Source: Bacteroidota bacterium
Lineage (GTDB): Bacteria; Bacteroidota; Bacteroidia; Flavobacteriales; Flavobacteriaceae
Assembly: GCA_006227965.1 (NCBI GenBank)
Contig: SBFL01000074.1
Span: forward strand, 1 to 5,137
Length of the DNA stretch: 5,137 nt
Direction of reading: 5' to 3'
Shown: piece by piece, positions 1 through 5,137 of the stretch
Layout of the letters: each line of letters begins with the position of its first letter
Numbering within the stretch: position 1 is the first letter of the stretch
Notes under the pieces: generated by a model
The model's input: only the letters and a program-made list of their open reading frames with translations
Told to the model about the DNA's origin: nothing
The model's database searches: none
Made by a program: the position numbers and the translations under genes

Positions 1-3000
1 CTGCAGCCGGTATTCCAGCTCTGATTTAACTATAGAACTGGTTCCGGGGAACTGGATGTCAAAAGCCACCGTTGGTTGTTCGAGCTCATCTGTAAGGCGC
101 ACAACCACCTCTGTGGGAATCCGCCGGGTATACCCCGTATTGTCAAGCAGCGGGGCCGGATTGGCATTCAACTCGTACACCGCCTCCATATTTAGGATGG
201 CCTCCAGAGGGTCCCCGTCCCAGTTGATGGTGCCCCCGGGGCGTACCAGGAAAGTCTTATCGATGATCCCTCCGTATTTCAGGCGGTATTGTCCGGTGAC
301 CACCACAAAGTCTCCCCACATGTTGAATTTCCCGTTGGTGTTGATCTCCATGAAGATAATCCCCTCTCCCGTCCCTTTCAGGGAACTGCCCGTGCGTTGG
401 TCCACCACAATCTCCACCTCGGCATCCGGGGTGACAATCAGGTCAAATTTGAGCTCTAGGCCTTCATATTCCCTGAGGGTGCGCCCCGCCTCCACAATCT
501 GCTGCTCGTCCTTCTCAATAAAATTGATAAAAGAATAATCCCCTACACTTGCCACATCGCTGATAGGTATCTTCAGAGAGGTCCCTCGTGCAGAAGACCC
601 CTCAAATTCAATGTTAAGTGCCTGGGTCTGACCATAAATCCTGCCGGTTCCGCGTACAAATGCCGTTCCGTAATACAATTCGTCCTCGTCAAATTCCGTA
701 TTCAGGATGAGAAAGCGATCGTCCCTGGTGGCTACATCTAAATTCAGGGTCCAGTCACTGAATTCGTTATGGCTGATGGTACCCCCGAGAGCGGCACGGG
801 TGCTTTTCTGAGTGTCTGTCAGGCCGACATTCATAAATTCGAAAGTCTGCTGAAAAAGCCGTACCTGTGCTTCCGGGTTAATATCGTAGTCTACATTCAG
901 GTATGGGATGCCCAGTCCGGCATTATTCAGGGCCAGGGTTCCGTCCATATCGAGGTTCCTCAGATCCCCCCGTATTCGCGCCGTCCCGTTGACCTCTCCC
1001 CGGATATCTGACAAAACCCCCTCTGCCAGCGCATTGAAGGGGGTAAGAGGGAATCCCTCAAAGGTGGCGGTGAGCTCAGCCGAAGGAAACTCAGACTGGT
1101 TCAGTATCGTTCCCATTAAACTGAACTTCTCCCGTCCCTCCTGGGTTATGAGGGTGTTCACCGAAAATTCTGTCAGGTCCCGATTTCCGACAATCCCGAA
1201 ATCAAGTTCGCCAAGAATAATTTCATTCATAGCGAATTCAGAGATTTTCAGGTTCCCGATGGGGAGGTATACCTCATCCTGCTGCAACACGTTCAAAACC
1301 CCATTTACCTCACCCTGAAGGGTGAGCCCCTCGATGTACGGAGTAATCTTGTTCTGGGAAACGAGATCGTAGCGCAGTTCCAGGTCGTTATAGGTGGAAT
1401 CCGCGAACTGCCCTTTTAGCATGATCTCCTCCCGGTCCTCATTGGTCATCACAATCTCTTCGATCTGAACACTGTCAAGGCCCGGACTCAGGATTACCTT
1501 GTTCCGGCTGTTTCCGTCCCGGTTCAGGACCCAGGTATTCCCCTTGAAGCTCACATCAGATCTTTTAAGGCCTATTACGGACTTGTTGTTCTGATCAAAG
1601 GTGTGGTAGAAGTTCAGGTTGTAACGGTCATTGAGCTGGCTTCCACCTTTGAATTCCGCCCTGAAAAAAAGCGTGTCAGCCAGGGTGGTATTGATCAGCT
1701 CAAAGTCATTTAGGTCATAATAGACCGTGGAAATGTCCCTGACCGAAACATAGGTGTTGAACAGGGGGTTCTTGTTGTCGACGCGGATATCGATGGTATC
1801 CAGTTCATTTCCGTAAGCCGCGATGCCCGGGGATTTGAAATTCAGCTTGAAATCTTCCTGATCTGCCACTATATCCCCCCTGATGAAGGTATTGGGACCA
1901 AAGGAGACCTCGGGCAAGAAGACTTCCACTATTTTATTGTAGATCTTGAAGTTAAAGGAAAGTTCCTGCCCGGGGGTTATCTCCTCGGGCTGGTAGTTGG
2001 TGAAAATACTTCCAACCGAATTCCTAAACAGCCTGCCAAGTTCCCCGACTTTGAAACGACCCCGCATGTATCCGGTTATAATATCCGGGGAATTGATCTC
2101 GATGCTCCTAAGGGAATCCGATCCAAAACTGGAACTCACCTTAAAGTCCTCAAAGTAATATGTGTTATTGAGGTTTTGAAAACTCGTCTCGCTGAACCGG
2201 ATATCACCGCTCATGTCATCGAGGGTGTTTCCAGTGATATCCATATTGAGCTTGCCCTTAAAGATGGCTATGGTATCTTTTATAAAATTCAGCCGGTACA
2301 GGTCGGCGTTTTCCACCGAAGCCGTAAAGTTGAAGGTGTTTATGGCACTGCCGAAGTCGGCAAGACCCGAAAAGCTAAACCTGAAATTAGGGTCGTTGCT
2401 GTTCAGAGACCCGTCAAAGAGCTGCTCCTTAAGGATACCGGACACAGCGATGTCCGAATAGGTATACTCGTTAAAGGTAAGGGAATAGACCTGTCCGATA
2501 ACCTCGGTATTAAGTTTTTCGGTAGTAAATCCCTGCCCTTCCACATTCACGTCGAGGTAGGCCATTCCAAGGGAAGCATTATCCGTGAAGCGACCCAGGT
2601 CAAAATCGATAAGAGAAACAAATCCCTTATAGCTCGCATTCTCTATGTCATCTATATCTGTCAGCTGCAGGTCGGCATAGCTGCTGCCCAGAGAGCTTTG
2701 GATATTTATCTGAGTCTTCACGGAGGTTTCAGTGATCTCGGCCGGCCCCCTGAGGGTAAACTGACCCAGCCGCTTCAGGAATTCAGGCAGCGAATTTCCC
2801 AGTAATCGGGGCATCAGCCCCCGTAACTGATAATAGCTTGTCGTGATGTCCCGGATCTGCGCCTGCAGGCGGAAGGGAGCCTCGGAATTGAAGAGGTTCT
2901 CAAACCCGAAATTCCCCCTGATACCCGTATTGTCGGTAACCAACAGGAGATTCTGGATCTGCAGGTCATTCAGGGTACCACTGACCTCAGTCGAAAACAT

Positions 3001-3867
3001 GGCTTTCCGGTCCTTTCCGAAACCATCGTAGAACTGATTGATTTCGTCCAGGGAAACCGTGGATTCCTCAAATCGGGCCGTCACCCGGACCTTGTCCGTG
3101 AATTCGGCCAGGTCTTCCCGCTTGTAGTCGAACCTCAGGCTGCCCTTGAGCTCTGACTGCGGGGTGCCGATGTAGAGGGAATCAAAATTCATCTGTTCCC
3201 GCTGGTAGGTGAAGTCCGTGGTCAACTTCTGTATGTGAACATCTCTGGAGGTATGTAAACTGAGATCATTGATCCGGGCGTGCACCTCGGGGCCCAGAAT
3301 TGTGAAATCACCCGCATCCACCTCCAAATTCCTGAAATCCAGTATTTGTGGATTTTCGAGGTTTTCATCGCTGAGGGAAAAACGGCTGTCATACAATACC
3401 AGGCGATCCGTGAAGAAATAGAAGGGCGGTGTCCCCGGGTCCCTGGGTTTCCCGTCATCCAACTTGTCTATAAAGATACCCAGATTCGTATCTGGTGCGT
3501 CCCTGTAGGTTTTCATGTTCAGGTACAGCCGGTCAATCTTAATATCGCCAAACTCCAGCTTACCCCTGGTCAGGTCCCTGAGGTTAAGGATGGATGTCCT
3601 CAGTTCCCCTATATAAGCCAGGGTGTCCTGCCGGTAATCTTCTATATAGATATCCTTCAGGGCGGTATTCCAGCTAATCAGGGAGATCCGCAGCCGGTCA
3701 ATTTGTATGTTGGTGCCAAAATCCCTGTTGATCCGATTTGTCGCGTATTGAGCAAGCCCGGTCTGTACAGCCGGGAGGGAAAGCACCACCGTGCCCAGAA
3801 CACAAATCACCAGCAGGACCAGTAATACCCGAACTACTATTTTGCGGAATTTTCTGATAAGGTGTAT
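1..3867 (-). CDS. tamB: TamB/AsmA-like translocation and assembly module protein, C-terminus cut by window edge
   Basis: Large envelope protein of the TamB family. Family members are anchored in the inner membrane and span the periplasm as a long beta-rich groove, working with an outer-membrane Omp85 partner in protein insertion or lipid transport. The frame is open for ~1289 codons without a stop and leaves the window at its left edge, so the C-terminus is missing. Numbered from the codon at 3867-3865, residues 5-13 are basic and residues 14-31 form one hydrophobic signal-anchor, followed by LPAVQT (31-36). An AsmA/TamB-like N-terminal segment follows (about 55-90, with DTLAYIGEL). The middle ~900 residues are beta-strand-like repeats with no recognisable catalytic motif. 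Residues ~1100-1289 match the conserved TamB C-terminal domain (DUF490): GTGEG at 1165-1169, a glycine-spaced strand region at 1170-1203, and GGTINWDGDP at 1211-1220. The start is uncertain. An in-frame TAA lies at 3873-3871, and the first ATG/GTG/TTG is a GTG at 3810-3808, inside the anchor and after all the basic residues. The ATA at 3867 fits the protein best. The family assignment is firm; the exact role in this organism is inferred. Confidence 0.93.
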   Translation of the reverse strand, partial: MHLIRKFRKIVVRVLLVLLVICVLGTVVLSLPAVQTGLAQYATNRINRDFGTNIQIDRLRISLISWNTALKDIYIEDYRQDTLAYIGELRTSILNLRDLTRGKLEFGDIKIDRLYLNMKTYRDAPDTNLGIFIDKLDDGKPRDPGTPPFYFFTDRLVLYDSRFSLSDENLENPQILDFRNLEVDAGDFTILGPEVHARINDLSLHTSRDVHIQKLTTDFTYQREQMNFDSLYIGTPQSELKGSLRFDYKREDLAEFTDKVRVTARFEESTVSLDEINQFYDGFGKDRKAMFSTEVSGTLNDLQIQNLLLVTDNTGIRGNFGFENLFNSEAPFRLQAQIRDITTSYYQLRGLMPRLLGNSLPEFLKRLGQFTLRGPAEITETSVKTQINIQSSLGSSYADLQLTDIDDIENASYKGFVSLIDFDLGRFTDNASLGMAYLDVNVEGQGFTTEKLNTEVIGQVYSLTFNEYTYSDIAVSGILKEQLFDGSLNSNDPNFRFSFSGLADFGSAINTFNFTASVENADLYRLNFIKDTIAIFKGKLNMDITGNTLDDMSGDIRFSETSFQNLNNTYYFEDFKVSSSFGSDSLRSIEINSPDIITGYMRGRFKVGELGRLFRNSVGSIFTNYQPEEITPGQELSFNFKIYNKIVEVFLPEVSFGPNTFIRGDIVADQEDFKLNFKSPGIAAYGNELDTIDIRVDNKNPLFNTYVSVRDISTVYYDLNDFELINTTLADTLFFRAEFKGGSQLNDRYNLNFYHTFDQNNKSVIGLKRSDVSFKGNTWVLNRDGNSRNKVILSPGLDSVQIEEIVMTNEDREEIMLKGQFADSTYNDLELRYDLVSQNKITPYIEGLTLQGEVNGVLNVLQQDEVYLPIGNLKISEFAMNEIILGELDFGIVGNRDLTEFSVNTLITQEGREKFSLMGTILNQSEFPSAELTATFEGFPLTPFNALAEGVLSDIRGEVNGTARIRGDLRNLDMDGTLALNNAGLGIPYLNVDYDINPEAQVRLFQQTFEFMNVGLTDTQKSTRAALGGTISHNEFSDWTLNLDVATRDDRFLILNTEFDEDELYYGTAFVRGTGRIYGQTQALNIEFEGSSARGTSLKIPISDVASVGDYSFINFIEKDEQQIVEAGRTLREYEGLELKFDLIVTPDAEVEIVVDQRTGSSLKGTGEGIIFMEINTNGKFNMWGDFVVVTGQYRLKYGGIIDKTFLVRPGGTINWDGDPLEAILNMEAVYELNANPAPLLDNTGYTRRIPTEVVVRLTDELEQPTVAFDIQFPGTSSIVKSELEYRLQ

Positions 3868-3871
3868 TTTT

Positions 3872-3879
3872 TACCTTTG
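3872..3879 (+). promoter_or_regulatory. Bacteroidota-type -7 promoter box (TAnnTTTG) for tsaD
   Basis: TACCTTTG matches all six fixed positions of the Bacteroidota sigma-A -7 consensus TAnnTTTG. It lies 29 bases before the tsaD GTG, which would give a short leader of roughly 20-25 bases. The upstream -33 element is weak: T-rich sequence around 3850-3853 is at about the right distance, while a clean TTTG at 3841-3844 is 27 bases away, which seems too far. The box lies within the 5' leader of the divergent tamB gene. The call rests on motif and position only. Confidence 0.5.
3874..3878 (-). promoter_or_regulatory. Possible ribosome binding site (AAAGG) for tamB
   Basis: On the minus strand AAAGG is followed by a six-base spacer and then the ATA codon at 3867-3865, a good Shine-Dalgarno distance. 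It supports initiation at this ATA rather than at the later GTG at 3810. Bacteroidota rarely depend on Shine-Dalgarno pairing, and the same bases form part of the tsaD -7 box on the other strand, so the match could be a by-product of that promoter. Confidence 0.3.
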
Positions 3880-3908
3880 TACAACCAAATTCTGTTCCAA
3901 ATTTCCCG

Positions 3909-4937
3909 GTGAATAACAAGGACACCTACATACTCGCCATTGAATCTTCGTGTGACGACACTTCCGCAGCCGTTTTGCACAATCGCAGAGCCCTGAGCAA
4001 TATCGTCGCCACCCAGCATATTCACGAGGCGTATGGGGGGGTTGTCCCTGAATTGGCATCCCGTGCCCACCAAAAGAATATCGTACCTCTGGTGCATCAG
4101 GCCCTGGCCAAGGCAAATATCGACAAAAAACAACTATCAGCCATAGCATTTACAAGAGGTCCGGGGCTTTTGGGTTCTCTGCTCGTGGGAACCTCATTTG
4201 CCAAGTCACTTTCGCTGGCTCTGGAGATTCCCCTGATCGAGGTAAACCATATGGAGGCACACATCCTGTCCCATTTCATAGAAACCCCCGGGCAAACTCC
4301 CCCACCCTTTCCCTTCCTGGCGATGACCGTTAGCGGGGGACATACCCAGATCGTCCGCGTCCGTGATTATTTTGACATGGAGGTATTGGGGGAAACCCTG
4401 GACGATGCCGTGGGGGAAGCATTTGATAAAAGCGCAAAATTACTGGGGATGCCCTACCCTGGAGGCCCCCTGATTGACCAGTGCGCCCGGCGGGGAGATC
4501 CGGACAAATATCCCTTTCCAATACCAAAGGTGGCCGGGCTGGACTTTAGTTTCAGCGGACTGAAAACCAGCATCCTTTACTTTCTGCAGCGGGAAACGAA
4601 AATGGATCCGGATTTCGTTGATAAAGAACGGGATCATATTTGTGCCTCCATACAAAAGACCATTGTGGAAATCCTGATGCGAAAAATCCGAAAAGCCGCA
4701 ACGGAAACCGGAATTAAGCACATTGCCATAGCCGGAGGGGTCGCTGCAAATTCAGGGATACGACAGGCACTTGTCAGGGCCGAAAAAGAACAGGGCTGGA
4801 ATACCTACATCCCTCCTTTTGAGTACTGTACTGACAATGCCGGAATGATAGGAATTGTTGGATATTTGAAGTATCTTGACAATCGGTTTACGGATCTTCG
4901 GACCCCTGCCTTGGCACGGTACCACATCGGGAACTAA
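3909..4937 (+). CDS. tsaD: tRNA N6-adenosine threonylcarbamoyltransferase TsaD, complete
   Basis: Cytoplasmic enzyme that transfers the threonylcarbamoyl group from threonylcarbamoyl-AMP (made by TsaC/Sua5) onto A37 of ANN-decoding tRNAs, giving t6A; in bacteria it acts with TsaB and TsaE. The 342-residue product is close to the usual ~340. It has the ASKHA-fold signature IESSCDDTS (11-19), GGVVPELASRAH (43-54), GPGLLGSLLVG (84-94), the metal-binding HMEAH (His114 and His118), the nucleotide-binding SGGHTQ (142-147), FSFSGLKT in the middle, GGVAANSGIR further on, and CTDNAGMIG with the metal ligand Asp309. All expected key residues are present, so it should be active. The start is GTG at 3909: reading upstream in frame there is no ATG, GTG or TTG before the stop TAA at 3858-3860. 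There is no Shine-Dalgarno motif, which is normal for Bacteroidota. It is divergent from tamB, and a TfoX-like gene follows after 32 bases. The gene is near-universal and usually essential. Confidence 0.98.
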   Translation: MNNKDTYILAIESSCDDTSAAVLHNRRALSNIVATQHIHEAYGGVVPELASRAHQKNIVPLVHQALAKANIDKKQLSAIAFTRGPGLLGSLLVGTSFAKSLSLALEIPLIEVNHMEAHILSHFIETPGQTPPPFPFLAMTVSGGHTQIVRVRDYFDMEVLGETLDDAVGEAFDKSAKLLGMPYPGGPLIDQCARRGDPDKYPFPIPKVAGLDFSFSGLKTSILYFLQRETKMDPDFVDKERDHICASIQKTIVEILMRKIRKAATETGIKHIAIAGGVAANSGIRQALVRAEKEQGWNTYIPPFEYCTDNAGMIGIVGYLKYLDNRFTDLRTPALARYHIGN

Positions 4938-4969
4938 TCCTGTGGCACGGGTGCAAAAATTTCACAAGA

Positions 4970-5137
4970 ATGCCATATAGCGAATATCTCGAAGCCCGGA
5001 TAAACCAGGTATGGCTCGATAAATTCCCTGAGGCCCAGGCCGATGTGGAGGTCAAGAAGATGTTCGGAGGCCTTGTTTATCTCTACCATGGGAAAATGAC
5101 AGTCGGTATCGTGGGGGATGATCTTATGGCCCGGGTC
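4970..5137 (+). CDS. TfoX/Sxy N-terminal-domain protein, C-terminus cut by window edge
   Basis: The first 56 codons of a small protein that runs off the right edge. Starting from ATG at 4970 the product begins MPYSEYLEARI, then has VEVKKMFGGLVYL (26-38) and GKMTVGIVGDDLMARV (41-56). The KKMFGG core followed by a G-K-M turn and GDDLMARV is characteristic of the TfoX N-terminal domain family (Pfam TfoX_N), whose single-domain members are usually about 100-120 residues. In gammaproteobacteria, full-length TfoX/Sxy is a regulator of competence; the short single-domain proteins of Bacteroidota are uncharacterised, so no competence role is claimed. The gap of 32 bases from tsaD holds neither a clear promoter box nor a terminator hairpin, which suggests co-transcription with tsaD. 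No Shine-Dalgarno motif precedes the ATG. The assignment rests on the N-terminal half only. Confidence 0.88.
   Translation, partial: MPYSEYLEARINQVWLDKFPEAQADVEVKKMFGGLVYLYHGKMTVGIVGDDLMARV

Noticed and set aside
1..6. PstI site (CTGCAG) exactly at the left end, suggesting a cloning junction
   Set aside because: The tamB frame reads normally through these bases and such a site is common by chance; there is no vector-like sequence.
2176..2805. A 209-codon open frame on the plus strand, antisense to tamB
   Set aside because: It lies entirely inside the tamB reading frame, its product resembles no family I recognise, and it is explained by the codon composition of tamB. The smaller plus-strand frames at 56-538, 769-1011, 908-1318 and 2843-3031 are rejected for the same reason.
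3280..3825. A 181-codon open frame on the plus strand opposite the tamB N-terminal region
   Set aside because: It uses the same base triplets as tamB read on the other strand, so it stays open because tamB lacks the matching reverse-complement codons. It has no promoter or recognisable domain.
3877..3884. Perfect 8-base palindrome TTGTACAA in the divergent control region
   Set aside because: Too short to claim as an operator; an 8-base palindrome is expected every few hundred bases, and part of it is the TTTG of the -7 box.
3898..3905. Near match to a -7 box on the minus strand (GAAATTTG) that could drive tamB
   Set aside because: The first consensus base does not match and the nearest upstream TTG is only 11 bases away, too close for a -33 element, so I do not call it a promoter.
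3837..4149. Minus-strand open frames of 92-98 codons across the tsaD start
   Set aside because: They overlap the unmistakable tsaD coding sequence and its leader, and their products look like translated noise. One of them would join tamB only if a base were added to the T run at 3867-3872, which is covered in the start-codon finding.
4945..4954. Inverted repeat GCAC-GG-GTGC after tsaD as a possible terminator
   Set aside because: The stem is four base pairs with a two-base loop and no T run follows, so it would not form a working terminator.

Overview
The window looks like chromosomal housekeeping DNA from a member of the Bacteroidota, most likely a marine Flavobacteriaceae-type organism with moderate GC content. 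The pointers are a Bacteroidota-style TamB protein, a match to the Bacteroidota -7 promoter box (TAnnTTTG), and the absence of Shine-Dalgarno sequences before the forward genes. The genus cannot be fixed from the sequence alone.

Layout. About three quarters of the window (1 to ~3867, minus strand) is a single uninterrupted reading frame that runs off the left edge. It encodes the N-terminal ~1290 residues of a TamB/AsmA-like envelope protein, with the start of the conserved C-terminal TamB (DUF490) domain at the left end. I read every codon of this frame from 3870 down to 1 and found no in-frame stop. A short divergent control region (3868-3908) separates it from tsaD (3909-4937, plus strand), the complete gene for the tRNA t6A37-modifying enzyme. 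After a 32-base gap comes the 5' end of a small TfoX/Sxy N-terminal-domain protein (4970 to the right edge). It is probably co-transcribed with tsaD.

How the genes relate. tamB serves lipid or protein transport across the envelope, tsaD serves translation fidelity, and the TfoX-like gene has no firm function. The proximity of tamB and tsaD appears to be ordinary chromosomal neighbourhood with a shared divergent promoter region. I see no mobile element, CRISPR array, RNA gene, phage gene, toxin-antitoxin pair or defence system. There is no gene-free stretch longer than about 45 bases.

The most notable point is the tamB start. The reading frame opens right after an in-frame TAA, and no ATG, GTG or TTG occurs until well inside the membrane anchor. 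The best start by protein logic is an ATA codon with an AAAGG motif six bases upstream. I did not find a previously undescribed system here.
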